Positions 10,871 through 23,460 of a DNA stretch of 64,000 nt are shown piece by piece; the stretch's first letter is position 1, and each line of letters opens with the position of its first letter. The notes under the pieces were generated by a model. It saw only the letters and a program-made list of their open reading frames with translations. It was not told where the DNA came from and did not search any database. The translations under genes and the position numbers were made by a program. Origin of the DNA: Typhlomys cinereus (taxonomy: Eukaryota > Chordata > Mammalia > Rodentia > Platacanthomyidae); NCBI GenBank assembly GCA_023101885.1, contig JALPQD010000006.1:14307585-14371584 (forward strand). Direction: 5' to 3'.

Positions 10871-12950
10871 GAAGCATTTACTCTAAATTTGGTATAATAT
10901 AATATCATAGATCATACATACCAATTAAAATCTGTATTCTAGAATATGTCCCAGGCTATTTTATTAATCTCAAGTATAACTTTCCTAATTGTTCAAGAAT
11001 ATCCTCAAGTATAGAAATAATAGAATAGTGTTTCTTCTTGTACAGAAGAAGGATTACCTAACCAACCTTGGAGTTTTGGAGGGTGAATTTTGTAAATAAA
11101 ATATATTCATAAATCTAAAGGTTAAAATACCACAACTAGAAAAGATCTCATGGATTAAAATGAGTTATTACATACATAAATCTTAAAAGAATACCTGGTA
11201 TGTAGTAAGTTTTTAATGTGAGTCATAACTTACTGCTACTGCAGTTTGTTACCAATGTAAGTTTGTTACTAATGTAATGTAAGGATTCTTAAATGAGTAA
11301 TTTCTAGATTTAGAGTAAGGAATGTGTGCATATGTGTTCATATGTGTGCCTGAAGTCCAATGAACACATAATTGGTTTATTGAGAGATGAAATACCCTGC
11401 CTACAACAATAAGAATTAGTGTTACTGACTTAAATTTGCCTGTGTTTTAGGACTAAATATGTTGATTGTTGGAGTCTGGAAATCACAGATGTGGACAATG
11501 TGAGAAAAATTAGCCTGCTTAGATTAGAGCTGGAAAAGGCCACACCTTCATGGAAGTAAGACTTAGACCCAGCCACTTGGTAATTATGCAAAGATGCTCT
11601 GGAGATTGCAATTGTCCTCAGTGGTTGTGGTGAGCAGGTCCTGTGGCTATGCACCTGTGGTCTAACCAATTGGCGTATTTTCCTTACTGCACTTCCTGGG
11701 CCTACCTTTCCTTGTTACTTGTCTGATTTGTTTGTTTTTTTACCACATTTCTCTGATCTTCCCATTGATAACGTGAATTTAGATATGATCATAATCCAAG
11801 CCATTTCTTGCCTGCACTCAAGATATAGCACAGTACTCAGCAACTTTAGGCCCAAGGAACTATGAGTTTTTGCCTGTGCAGTTGCAGTAACTTTGGTCTT
11901 TTCCCCCTTGCTGCTCTCTCTGCCTGAAGAGCTTTGTAAAATACATTTGGGACTTTCTTTCTTACTTCCTGAGAGGTGCACTTGCATCTCACCTGCTCAA
12001 TCTTAGCACTCACCCCTATAGTCTCCATCAGTTCTCTTTCATTTTTCTCTCCTCCCCTTGTCCTTACTCAAGGTAATAATTTATTATCACTTTCCATTCC
12101 AATTGTATTTAAACTCTATAAGAACTATGTGATTCTTTAAGAAATTTCTATTTCCTGGAACCTCGTATAATGTATGATATACAAGAGGTGCTTAGTAAAT
12201 AGATAGCAAATGAGGAAATTATGCTTACACATAGTAAACTAAACATATGCACTATCTAGTGAATCCATTCTACCTCCTCCATGTCATTTTGATCAGAAGC
12301 ATTTTATATATTTCTTCAGTCTTTTAGCTGTCAATCTAAGATATGTGAGTGTAAATTTTCAAAGAGTAAGGAAAGAAAAATTTGGCCCTATCTACCACCA
12401 TAAAAATGTTAATTTATTTCTTCTTTTACATCTCAATTGTTTAGCTATTTGGGGAGGATTTTCCTGCTGTGATAAATTTATATTCATTAAATTGTGACAT
12501 GTTGACTGTATTATTTATTTATTTCTTGCAGACACTACTAGGGGAATGCTTGCTTTTCTCACCAGTGCTGTCTGGTTTTGACTGATTATTGTATCTTACT
12601 TGATAGTCTTAGGACAGGACTATCAAGGTGATAAATGGGTAAAAGTAAGAGGACTTCAAACACTGGCTGAAAAAGAATAATAAGTCAGTCACTATAGGCA
12701 TTCTAAACACTAAGATAAAACATGTTCTATTTGAATTCCAGTTCCCATTCACATAACTAACATGGCATGAACATTCCATGATAAAACTAACAAGAGCTTC
12801 CAGAACTGATTCAAGTTTCAAAACACAAAGAAAAATACTTGATGATTACAGAGTTTGCTGTGATCCTAATCAGTTTCATTGCTGCTGGAATTCTACATGT
12901 TTCTTAGTGTCAGTGACTTGGAAATTGAGATTAAAAAAAAAAAAGTGGTC
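10870..12950. other. Unique intron, little recognised
   Basis: Contains a small tandem duplication (GTTTGTTACCAATGTAA / GTTTGTTACTAATGTAA near 11247-11280) and, near 12150-12205, a possible L2/MIR end (GGTGCTTAGTAAATAG). No exon is convincing. Confidence 0.5.
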
Positions 12951-13305
12951 CTGTCACAGTTACTCTTTCATTCATACAACCAGCTTAAGAAAGGAAGGGT
13001 GATTCATTTAGCTTATGGTTTGGAGAGGATATAATCCATAAAGGGGGGAATCCTAGAGCAGATGGCATGGTAGGCGGCACAAACCGAAGGCCATTTAAGT
13101 CACATTCATTATCATGGAGGCAGAGAGAGCCACCAGCAGACTGCTAGAGAAAGCAAGGCGGGGCGGCCAAAGCTCAAGGCCCTGCTCTCTGACATGCCTT
13201 CCTCCAGTAAATCTCCACTTCTTAAAGATATCAGGACTTTCCCAAACATTCACCTCAACCAAGGATTCAGATGAGTCTGTTGGGGACAATCAAACCATCA
13301 CTGAT
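12950..13305 (-). mobile_element. ERVL-MaLR-like LTR fragment
   Basis: GTCACAGTTACTCTTTCATT, then AGCTTATGGTTTGGAG, GCATGGTAGGCGGC, CATGCCTTCCTCCAG and ATGAGTCTGTTGGGG, resemble the reverse complement of rodent MaLR (MT/ORR1-type) LTRs. The fragment at 60870-61250 is similar in the same order, supporting one family. LTR only. Confidence 0.55.
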
Positions 13306-15200
13306 CCTTTTCGTATATTTTGAAACATTTTAAGAGGTTTAGGGGAATGGAAGGCTAAAATATATGATGCAGGCTGAACAATGCCAATCACCAGATCCTG
13401 TGGCTGTAAGGTGATCTCACACTAGAACTCCATCTCTGAGTATTCCCAAAGCCCCATCTCTAGCAGAGACTCTAATAGAAGTCAGGCGGCAGCTCTGCTG
13501 CTATACAATATGTTCAGCATCTGTGAGTCCACAGTCTTTCTGAGACAGGAAGAAAATAAAAATCATTCAATCTTTTCCTAGAGAAAAAAATACCTTTAAA
13601 TATATGTTGGTTGATCCCAATATTACCTTGAATTATTAATATTATTACTTATTAATAGATCATCTTCCACCTCATCATAGATCTAAGTTGGAAAGGATTT
13701 TAGCAGTCATTTTACTAATGAATTGTTCACAGATGTTTTAGGAAATATTTATTAAGTGCCTAGCCTAAAGGATGTCAACTAATTTTTTTTTTTGTTTACT
13801 CCTCATTCGAAAACTTAGATAAAGTGGTCAAAATAGCATCTTAATAGAAGTGATAATTAATTAGTATTAATTGCTTTTTGAGAGAAGGTGTGCAGTACAG
13901 TGCAAATTTGCCATGTTTCCTGGTCTCACAATTGCCTTTATCTCTCTATGCAGGTCTTACAGACAGTTCACTTGGTGAACTCTTTCACCTTTGTCTTCTT
14001 GCCTTTATCTCAAACTTCATTTTACCTGACCATTCTCCATGCTCATCCAGAGACAGAAACTAAACACCAAATTCAGATATATGTAGCACAATGTTTATAA
14101 GTTTATTAATGCAAAGTTAATGGCCGTTATCCCAAAGGCTCTCTGCGTGTTCCAGAGCACTAGCCCTTGTTATTCAGTGAGGACTCAACACTCCGAAAAA
14201 TCCTAGAAAAATCCTTTAAAATAAATCTGAAGAATTTATATCAAATTCTAAGTCTAAAAAAAAAAGCCTAGAAATATCTTATGGATGATATTTCTTGATG
14301 TTTTTCAGCATCAAACTTAGCAAGCATGATAAACTCCCACCGAAAAGGAAATAGAGTATCGTGCAGGCAATATGAATATGCAAAAAGAAAAATGGCATTT
14401 TAGAGGATTTTGGTATTGCTATTTTGGGTGTTGTTGATGTCATTTATCGCAACCTTGTTTTAATAATAATTGATTTTTTAAAAAAAATGTTATCCAAACT
14501 TTTAAATATGCCAGTAAAACCAAAGCATATTGGATTATGCCTCCTTGTTTGGATTATTCTTAAGCTATGATCTAAGAATCTCTTCTAATTTTCTCACTGT
14601 TAGGATCCACTGTCCCAGGAGTAAGTCAGCCTTGGATAAACAGATTGTCTGGCCTAGGCCACCAATCTGTCCAACATTTGTGACCTATAAAGATCTTTCC
14701 TATAAAAAAAAATGCTTGTGTGGACTGTGTGTGCTCAGAAGAAACTTTCAAAGCTGCCATTTCACAGGATGATCATAAAAGCATCCTCACTGGACACAAT
14801 GAAAACTTGATGAATCAGCACTCAAGAATAGAAACAAGACTCAAGGATAGAAACAAAAATAGAAGATCCCAAAATTACAGCACTCAAGCTTTATGTTGAG
14901 TGTTTTTAATATAACAAAGACTCAAGGTGGCCAAAGTGGGAGGACACCTATGTATCCTGAATTAAACATAATCCCAGTGCCAAAATTAGTAAATTGCCAC
15001 CTTCTGTAGATAAAACATAATTAAAAAAACCCCAGCAACAAGTTTTCAATGAATCTCTTTTTGTGCCATTTGATGGATCAGAAACTCTCTTCTCACCCTA
15101 TTTTTCACATTAAATGCTTCTTTCCAGGAAAATAAACAATCAACTTGTATTTCCTGACTGCTGTGAAATGTATTATGATGGGACAATGGTATAAATCCCC
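13305..15200. other. Unique intron, no feature recognised
   Basis: AT-rich sequence with a run of T at 13782-13793 and a possible ancient-repeat motif at 13730-13785 (ATATTTATTAAGTGCCTAGCC). No coding potential recognised. Confidence 0.5.
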
Positions 15201-15209
15201 CCTGCACCA

Positions 15210-15540
15210 GTTACTCCTTATGTTGCTGTGAGACAATTAGGCTCGAACGACTTAAGTCGTTTATTCAGCTTGCGGTTCCACAGGGGAGATACAGACCTTC
15301 ATGGCGGAAAAGGCATGGCTAGCAGCAAAAGTTAGAGGCAGACTAGGTTTCATCTCTCCAGGAGTCTGAGAGCTGCCACACTGCCAGCTGTAAGAGCAAA
15401 CCCCTGCAGGAAGTAGGATGGAGTTACTCTACTTTAAGGTCACCCACTGTGACTACCTTCCACCCGCAAAGTTCCTCTTCGTATGATGATCTTCCCAAAG
15501 AAGTCTATGAGGGACACATTTCAAACATTCAAATGCCTCC
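15210..15540 (-). mobile_element. ERVL-MaLR-like LTR fragment
   Basis: Reverse-orientation MaLR 3'-end motifs: TGTTGCTGTGAGACAATTAG, GTTTATTCAGCTTGCGGTTCC and ACCTTCATGGCGG followed by GGCATGGCTAGCAGC. Non-coding LTR remnant. Confidence 0.6.
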
Positions 15541-15685
15541 ATATTAAAGAGGGTGCTGTACTCTGGATTGCCTATAGCCCCCAGTATTGAAGGTGAGACC
15601 TTCAGGAGGTGATAAATCTGTTGTTTATAAGCAATCTAGTTTATATTATTTTTGTTATAGCAGCACACACTGAGTAAAGTAGAAG
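15541..15685 (+). mobile_element. MST/MLT1-type MaLR LTR fragment
   Basis: GCCCCCAGTATTGAAGGTGA, ACCTTCAGGAGGTGATAAAT and, at the 3' end, TTTTTGTTATAGCAGCACAC..GAGTAAAG match the ends of old mammalian MaLR LTRs. It abuts the reversed LTR before it. Confidence 0.55.
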
Positions 15686-15892
15686 AGAAAAAGGCAGTTA
15701 TTTTGTGTAAATATGCATAAACTAGTGAATAGCACTAGAAAAAATAAAACAAGGCTCTCAATTAATGCAGGACTTCTTAACTGCTCTTCTCTCGAGTCCT
15801 TCATCTTGTGTATAAGTATACAGATAAAGAATTTACTGATAAGAAACCATAAGTTAATTTACTTTAAAACAGCTCACATACATGTAATTTTA

Positions 15893-15977
15893 CCGTTTTC
15901 TTCCCCCCCCTTGGGTCTAATTTTTTTTTAAAATTTATTTCCGCTCATACAATTTCTAATGACATAAGCAAATTTCC
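15893..15977 (+). repeat. Long inverted repeat 2, left arm
   Basis: 85 bp including a C8 run, TTGGGTCTAA, a T9 run, and TTTCCGCTCATACAATTTC. It is the reverse complement of 16527-16610 apart from about three small differences (one substitution near the end and single-base run-length changes). Confidence 0.95.
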
Positions 15978-16526
15978 ATACTAATGAGATGGAAAGACTT
16001 GTTTATTTTTATAAAAGTCTTGGTTGAATATTTGCTACTTAAGGATATGCAGCATCTTGAGTGCTTTTCAGAGTTGATGGACATTTTGATTTTATTGTAG
16101 TCATTCGTGCTGAGACAGCTGATTCACGTAAGTATGTAGCACAAAATGATAGAAGCATGTGTTATGGTCATTTTAGGAATTGTCAGAAATTCTGTCCTAA
16201 TCTCAAAGCAAAATTCACTAGAGGATATTCTTTGAAACTCAAGGCAGCAACTTACACTGCAATGTTCAAAGTCAAGGTTCTAACATAACATAGTCCAAAG
16301 GCATACTAGTTGGATACACGTGGCAATGATGACAGCATAGTGGGAAATACTGTTTTTGTTTTTTGTATAAACTATTATGCTTTTTGCAACAGCTAAAATG
16401 TATATATGTTCAAAATATTTTGCAATCCAGAGCATGAATAGTTTCCCGTCTTAGCTGAGTGCATCGAGCTATGTCTGTGGCATTATGTGTTGTGATGGCA
16501 TGCTCGGATAGCTTTGGTGAAAGTAA

Positions 16527-16610
16527 GGAAATTTGCTTATGTCATTAGAAATTGTATGAGCGGAAATAAATTTAAAAAAAAAATTAGACCCAAGGGGGGG
16601 GAGAAAATGG
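16527..16610 (-). repeat. Long inverted repeat 2, right arm
   Basis: Partner of 15893-15977 with a 549-bp spacer. The spacer has no recognised repeat. It holds an open frame (16061-16288) that resembles no protein I know. Confidence 0.95.
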
Positions 16611-16741
16611 CAAAACCAAGGCTTTGGTGAAACCGCCAGACACAGCATTCACAAGCACTTCCAGAAAGTACTTATATTCATTACTCATTTGGTTTTTAAT
16701 TAATTTGTGGAAGCTTTGTGTTCAGAAACCCTATTACCAGG

Positions 16742-16782
16742 TTGTGTGTGTGCGTGCATGTGTGTGCGTGTGTGTGTGTGTG
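16742..16782. repeat. (TG)n microsatellite
   Basis: TGTGTGTG with GCGTGCATG interruptions. Confidence 0.9.
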
Positions 16783-16784
16783 AT

Positions 16785-19700
16785 TCCCACATTATGAGGC
16801 AGGATCCAATTCACAGTTAAGGAGCTTGAAATTTAAGAAGTTGGGAGTCATGGGGAGTCAGTGAGAAATACTGAAGGAGCGATTGAAACCTAAGGGCTCT
16901 GAAGATGAGGAAGCAGGCAAGAGGTAAGGGATGAGAAAGGTGTGCTCATGAAGCCTTACGGAGACCATGATGAGAACTGTAAGAGTATTTGATGGCGAGG
17001 ACTAGAAAGTAGACATGAGTGTTTAGGAGGAGGCCTGCATTCAGGATGACGTAGGAAGACAGGCAGATATGAATCTTGGACCACAATCCTCAAAGCTGAA
17101 ATCTAAGCGTAAAGCTAATGTCAAAGAAAACTGCTTCACTTTCAGTGATTTTGGAATGTGAAAAACAATTAACTTTCACGAAATGGCTGACCAGTTGACA
17201 CAGGGCTAGAAAACAAAGCATGGATACTGCCAAAGCCCTATTTAGTTTCATTTTATTAATTTTTAAATGGTTTGCTTGGAAATCTTATTTCTGCTTTTGA
17301 CTCTTTCAAGTGTACCCTATTAGGTATTCCCTGTTAGCATCTGGTTGAGATCTTTCTGTTCGTGGGACACTGATGTATTATCTAGCATTGAACCCCATTA
17401 CTCCGCTTGTAACCCCCTTCAGTAATAATGCCATTAAACTGCTACATCACATGTTCATGTTAAGTGTACCATGTACTTCATGTTGAGTGTATGCTTCTTT
17501 GTGCTTTATTTAATTTTTTAAATTGTTTTCATTTCATGTAATCTGCACCATACCTAACATTTTCTGTATCTCTATTCCTGATGTCTATTTATTGTCAAAG
17601 AAATACTTTATTAAATTCTTTCACTTAACTTACTTAATATTTGCAATGCATCTATCTCACTTAGTAACTTTTGAAAATAATTGTCATTCAGACAGCCATC
17701 TTGAGACAAAATGAATTTCTCCAACATATTATTGATTGTGCAATTTTGTATAATTTTACTCTGATCATGTTCTGCTATTCAAAAATGTCTGAAATGCTGT
17801 GACGCAAGATGAAAGAATTAGTTAGATGAGCCAGGTACCCAGTGAGTGAAAGGCTGACCTAAAAATCCAAGACTCTCTTTCTATGACACTGAACATCAGG
17901 GAACATACATTTTATTAACTTTTTAAAAACAAAATATGGGGTAGTTTCTCAGTGTTGAAGAAGAGTACAAAAATTTTTGAAGGCTGGTTTCTCTTTCCAT
18001 GTTGTATTTTGTCACCATCAGTCTACTGACTATAACTCCTGTTTCTCCCAGGACTATATTTCTTATTGTGAAGGACTTAAATATGGTTTGAACCTCTTAT
18101 TTAGAGATCTGCTACCTTCTTCCTAATCATAGTTGAAAATTTGGTCTTCCTATCTTGCCTCCAGGGTTTAGGTCTTACTTTGGAACCTCCTGCTCTATAC
18201 TGATTCTAGAGTCTGGTCATTTGTCGAAATGTAAATACAACTATTATAGTAACAGTAACATTTTTGCCTTGTTTCATGTTTAATGGATTGTCACATGAAA
18301 ACTATACCTCTACTAACTTTTAAAGCAGAATTTGAAATCTCAAAGATTAATATTGAGGAATGTTTTCTAAAATACATGGACTATAAGGAAGAAGGAAACA
18401 TGGGTTGTCTGTTCTCCTAGTCTATTCTCTTTATACGAGATCCACTTTACATAGGCATTTATTTATTACTTTGGTGGCAAATCTATCTTCATTTAAAGCT
18501 GTAAAACCCAGTTCAATGGATTTTCACTGATTAAAGTTTCCCGCTTTATAGTATAATCTGTATTTCATGTACTCCACTGTGTAAGAAAGTACCAAGTAAT
18601 TCAAATGTTGAGTAATGTATTCACCGTGAGCATCACTTTAAGCAAGTCACATACATGTTCACTTATCCACCTGCTGTGGATGTTGTAGCAAAGTACACGA
18701 GTTTATCTGAAAAGTTCTTCTCTGGAGAAAGACACTTAAGAAATACAAACTGTCCTTAGTGAAGAGCCCAGCTCTTGCTGGAAAGAGCCTAGGAAGCAAT
18801 GAGAAAACTCAATGCTACTGAAACACACTTCTCTTATGGCCTGATTTTTCAAAGCTCCATTTAACTGGAACGCTACGTTCCTGAGTCAAAAGAGTGCTTC
18901 AGCAAAATCTGCCGTCCTGGGGGCAAAACCAATCTCACGCAGGCTCACTTTCAGAAAGGCGGATCTGCTGAACACTGACGGACAAAAGATTTTTTTTCTT
19001 TTACCCTCCAGCAGAAACTGCTGAAATTGCTTGAGAAAGAGACACAATATGATGTTTATCCATGTTTACAGATGTTTAACCAGTGCTCCTTCGCGGGGTC
19101 ATGTGACTGCAAACAGCATCGTGGTAATTATGTCTGTTGCTGTGAAGAACAGATGTGTAAATTGGTGGTTTCTTGGGGGGAAATAATGCCAAGTCCACTT
19201 TCCAGAAATGTAATAAGTGTAGAGCAGCTGTAACATTCTCTGTGGAGGTCTCTTTAGTGTGTGGCGCGCCAAGATTTGAAGAATGTGAGAATTCAGTGGG
19301 ACATTCAGCAGGAACATCCAGAAAATTACTTGGATGGTTTGATGAGTTTAAAAAATGTCTGCTGATATTGAACAAATCTTGACATTGAAAGAAAAATTTT
19401 AGTAGATCATTGATTCTAAAATTTTCTAGTCAAGAAATACATTATGTGTTGGAGAGAGAGAGAAAATGGGAATCTCTGACCCTCACAGACTTCTGAGACA
19501 GGTGCGTGTTAGACATAAAAAAGATTTCAGTGAAGTCTGATTTATATCAATATAATCATACTTTTGATTGATGAACATGAGAGTCTTACAAAATTTATCA
19601 CTGATCAAGGCTCTGAAAATTAGAGTCTGTTGGCTCGCTAATTTATAAACCTCTATCACCTTGGAGACAACCAAAAATATCTAATGACATCACTTTAATC

Positions 19701-21120
19701 AATGAGTTTGAAGAATTGTAGGTACTTGATTTCTCCAAGGTGCATGTTCATATGACTACATGAAAGTATTGTCTCTGAAAATCAAAACAAAAGAATGTCT
19801 ATCAGCTTATTGTATTAGAATAATTTATTGAATGGGCCTGTCACACCACCATTCACTTCATTACCTTTCTGCATAAGTTCTTTTCTGCTCTTAAACTATA
19901 TCATGGTGTGTGGTGAATGTTTTGAGATACAGCTTGTGCTTGAAGGATGTGGTGTGTTCTATGCATAAGATTTTGAATGTACAGAAACTTTACAGAAGGC
20001 TGTATTCTACAGCTTAGTAGATGTGATAAAACAATAGGAGTTAATTTGCATTTATATTGCATATTATGATATTTAAGGAAAATAGTGCAAAATTTTGGAG
20101 GTTTGCTCTGAAAGGAATAATCTGCTTTTTTCAGGCTCTGTCCCTCTGTTTGCATGAGTCCATATTTACTACACAGACGCACCAAACCATGTCTCAGATT
20201 GAAATGTAACAGAGAAACAATCTTGTTGCATAATCAGTATCGTTCAGGCCCAGAATGGAAGGATAATAAGTTGAGACTTTCCAAATGCCTTAGGCTACAG
20301 CATGCCTTTTGATGCTAACAATCTAATTCAGTTATCTACTTGGTCCTAAATTCAGTCTTCTCATGATCTGTTGCCTCAAGGGAAAATACGAGAGATGAAG
20401 AGGGCTAACCTCAGCTCCATCATTGTTTGACTCATTCTCTAGATCTGTTACACATGGGATGATCTCTTGCTGGAATGTGGCTTATTGGTCTAACCACTGA
20501 CTATAAAACCAGGGGCCCCTAGGATAGAATTAGAACATTCTGACTTGCTCTATCTAGTCATTTTCAGTAAATTTAAGGAACCCATTTCCAAACCAGATGA
20601 TTGCCCTCACTGTCATCTAGAGTAACCCACTAGGGCACCAATTAGCAATGCATTTGGGTATTTCACATCAGACACCCTCCATTAGCATCCTTAGAGGGGA
20701 AGGCCACAATTTCATCAGCTTGCAAATATAAGTATTGATCTAAATGACAGAGCACTTGCCCTACTAATCTGAAATTTGATTGGGAGAAAATCTTTTAAAT
20801 GAACTTAACCTCAATTTCTTTTTTAACAATGGAAATATTGATCTTCTCTCCCCCCTCCCCTGTTTTCCAGAAAGCAAAAGGTTAATACCTTAGTGGAACA
20901 CTTTCATAAACGGGCTATATTTCAAAAATGAATTGTTAAACTTGAAGCTTAAGATGTCTCTCCCACTGGAATGACATCAAATGAAGTGAAAATTTCTAGA
21001 TCTGTCTGTAAACGCTTAAAGTGGATCCAACATGGCCTTGGAAATCTGTACATTTGCTATTGAAACGATACAAAGTAACACTCCTGGGTTGTTGGAGAAA
21101 GAATCATTTCTTTTCAAAAT
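16785..21120. other. Unique intron
   Basis: No repeat family or exon is recognised in this long stretch. The part from 18880 to 19390 is somewhat richer in G+C and holds short open frames on both strands without domain resemblance. The rest is AT-rich. Confidence 0.5.
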
Positions 21121-21124
21121 ACTT

Positions 21125-21545
21125 TTTTCAGCATATATTAATTACACTTAATGAGTTTCATTATGACATTTTCATACATGTAAGTAATGTGTTTTAATCA
21201 TATTCATTTTCCCCAACTCCTCCTAACTAATTCTCCTTTTACTTTCATGCCTTTTTTTGGGGGGGGGGTGTCCCAGTGAGTTTCCTTATGTTTGCTTGCT
21301 AGAGCATGTGTAAACGCATGAACACCTTATCAGTAGCTATGCTACTGAAGACAAGACCTCACTACTTTCCACCAACCATTAACCACACTTAAATCTTAAG
21401 GAGGGTGGGGACCCACAAGTCCCCCCCCCCTTTTCCTCAGCAGAGTTTTGACAGTCCCAATCTTGCACAGATCTTGTGCAGATAAACTCATATACTTCGA
21501 GATCAAAAGTGGGACAGCCACTTCATGTCCAAACAATAGAGTTAT
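21125..21545. mobile_element. Rodent L1 3'-UTR-like fragment
   Basis: TTAATGAGTTTCATTATGACATTTTCATACATGTA, ATTCATTTTCCCCAACTCCTCCT, a G-run and later CAATCTTGCACAGATCTTGTGCAGAT resemble the well-known 3' ends of old rodent L1 (Lx-like). No ORF1 or ORF2 part is present. Confidence 0.55.
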
Positions 21546-21554
21546 TTTTCTACT

Positions 21555-21786
21555 TTTAGAAATATTTTATTCATATGGGAGAGGGAAGGAGAGGTTGAGA
21601 GACAGGAAGGGAAGGAGGGAAGGATAGAGAGAGAAACACATACATGCATACCAGAGTTCACAGGTGGAAGTCAGAGAGCTTTCAGAAGTCATTTCTCTCC
21701 CTCTATAATGTGGGCTTCTGGGGATCAAACTCAGGTCACCAGGTGTGTAGCAGGTGTATTACCTACAGACCTCTCTTGCTGGCCCC
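21555..21786 (-). mobile_element. B3-like SINE
   Basis: ACAGGTGGAAGTCAGAGAGC, TTTCTCTCCCTCTATAATGTGGG, GGGGATCAAACTCAGGTCAC and a reversed head GACCTCTCTTGCTGGCCCC follow the rodent B3/B2 layout. Confidence 0.75.
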
Positions 21787-21789
21787 AAG

Positions 21790-23100
21790 CTATTTCTTTA
21801 CATCTATTCATTTGTGGGCATGTGTGTACACATAAAACCACACACCAACACCATCCCTCTCTGATATGTAAGTTTTTGCCAGCTTATTCAACAGGAACAA
21901 GAACGGAAATTATAGCAAAGCTGTGGTTCACATGGTACCTTTGTATCAGGAGATTCTCAAGAGAAGTAAAATAGAGGAGGGTGAAGAAAGGAATGCAAAG
22001 GAAGTGTCTCATGCTGACTGGGCAAAAGTTAGAAGAAACTGTGGGATAAGGAGACAGGAGCTGGTGTGGCAGAGATAAAAATTCTTCTGGCATTTGGACT
22101 AAGATACTCCAGCAACTCGGAATTTCTCCCAGGAATGTCATGGTGGGACCTGGGCAAGAACTATAGTCTTCTAGAGGGGAAAGGAATTTGGGAAGGAATT
22201 TGAAAGAGTGCAGACCACCTTCCAGGACAGATTAAAGATGGGTGAGGCCTTGCCACTGCTTAGTTATGTGTCTCTATTTAAACCCTATTCTCAATTCAAC
22301 TGTGGAGTAGGCAGGTATTGGATCTTTATATTCCTCTTCCTAAGGTGGCCACAATGAATAAATCTCCTTTTCCTGCTTTTTACTGCTAACTTAATTTTTA
22401 AAATGGATTTACTGAGGACAGGTGTCTAAACCAAGACATACACCATTACCCCAGGTTTGGTAACAACAGGACACAGAGAGAAAGAAGAATGAGACAGTAA
22501 TTTACTGGCATATGTGAGCGGGTAATGAAATAAGGTGGAAGTGTAGGAGATATGAGTTGTGCAAGTTTGACAGAGACTTATTGGATATATAGTCATGCCA
22601 CCCCATCCCCATAGTTACCACCAGACCATGAAATTGATCCAAAGCCAATTAATTGGGAGGAAGGCTGATAAATAAGTGAATTACTTGATAGTTCATTCAT
22701 ACCTTCATTAATATTTACTGAGTATCCCCTAAGTCCCCATACAAGGAACCATACGAGAAACTGATGTTAAAAATGGCAAATGGTCAACTACAGCTCGGAG
22801 GTACCAGGGTGATCCTAGATGCACATTCATCTGTGTTTAGTTAATAGTATTTTATGTGACTAGGTTCAATCTTAGTCTTTTACCATACGAATCAAGACCA
22901 GCCCAGGGAAAACCAAAAGCTGTTCAGTAGTCCTTTTCCCCCATCATTCTGCCAAATGTGTTTGCCTTTGGCCTCTTGCTTTGAAACGTTTATCTTAGTT
23001 AGGCGACTGGTATTGCTCGGATTATAGCAAGTTAGTAAATTCCATACTCCTGTCATATGCATTTGGAGTGTTTCATATATATCTGCAGCCCCTACTCACC
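21790..23100. other. Unique intron with a possible L2 end
   Basis: 22690-22770 (TTCATTCATACCTTCATTAATATTTACTGAGTATCCCCTAAG) resembles an ancient L2/MIR motif. The remainder has no recognised feature. Confidence 0.4.
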
Positions 23101-23104
23101 CCTG

Positions 23105-23460
23105 ACACACAATATAAGTGTACCACGTAAAGAATGGACAGACTCAAGGACTTTGGGGAGCAGGGCAGAGAGCTAGAGCGAGTTCTCTTTTTTGCTAAGC
23201 AGGGTGGGGTTTGCCTGAGCTTTCTGGGCAGTTACTGCTCTTGAGCGCCCTCGCTGACTTCTTGATCGGCTCTCCCCCAAGCCAGGCTTTGCTTTCTGCG
23301 CAGTCTCTGTCCCCCCCACCCCCCTGCCTTTTGACTCCTGTTTCTGTCATCTCTCCTTTGCGGCTGGTTTTCTGTCTGGAGCTTTGGCTCCAGGTTCCTA
23401 ACTGGTGATCTCATCCCTTTGTTTCTGCGCTCATCACTCCGGGCTGGGTAAGCGCTCGCG
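23105..23460 (+). promoter_or_regulatory. Candidate alternative promoter / first exon
   Basis: G+C and CpG rise abruptly after a TATA-like AATATAAG (23111-23118). The patch includes GAGCGCCCTCGC and GCGCTCGCGGGCG, C/T-rich stretches, and a good donor-like GGTAAGCG (GT at 23448). The frame that could join exon 2 in phase 0 has a TGA at 23406-23408 and no start after it, so any transcript would be a 5' UTR exon or a separate RNA. Human GAP43 is annotated with a longer isoform that uses an alternative 5' exon, but I could not match it here. Confidence 0.3.

Noticed and set aside
19027..19233. Cys-rich small open frame (68 codons)
   Set aside because: The Cys spacing matches no family I know and there is no promoter or splice context. 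A chance frame is likelier.
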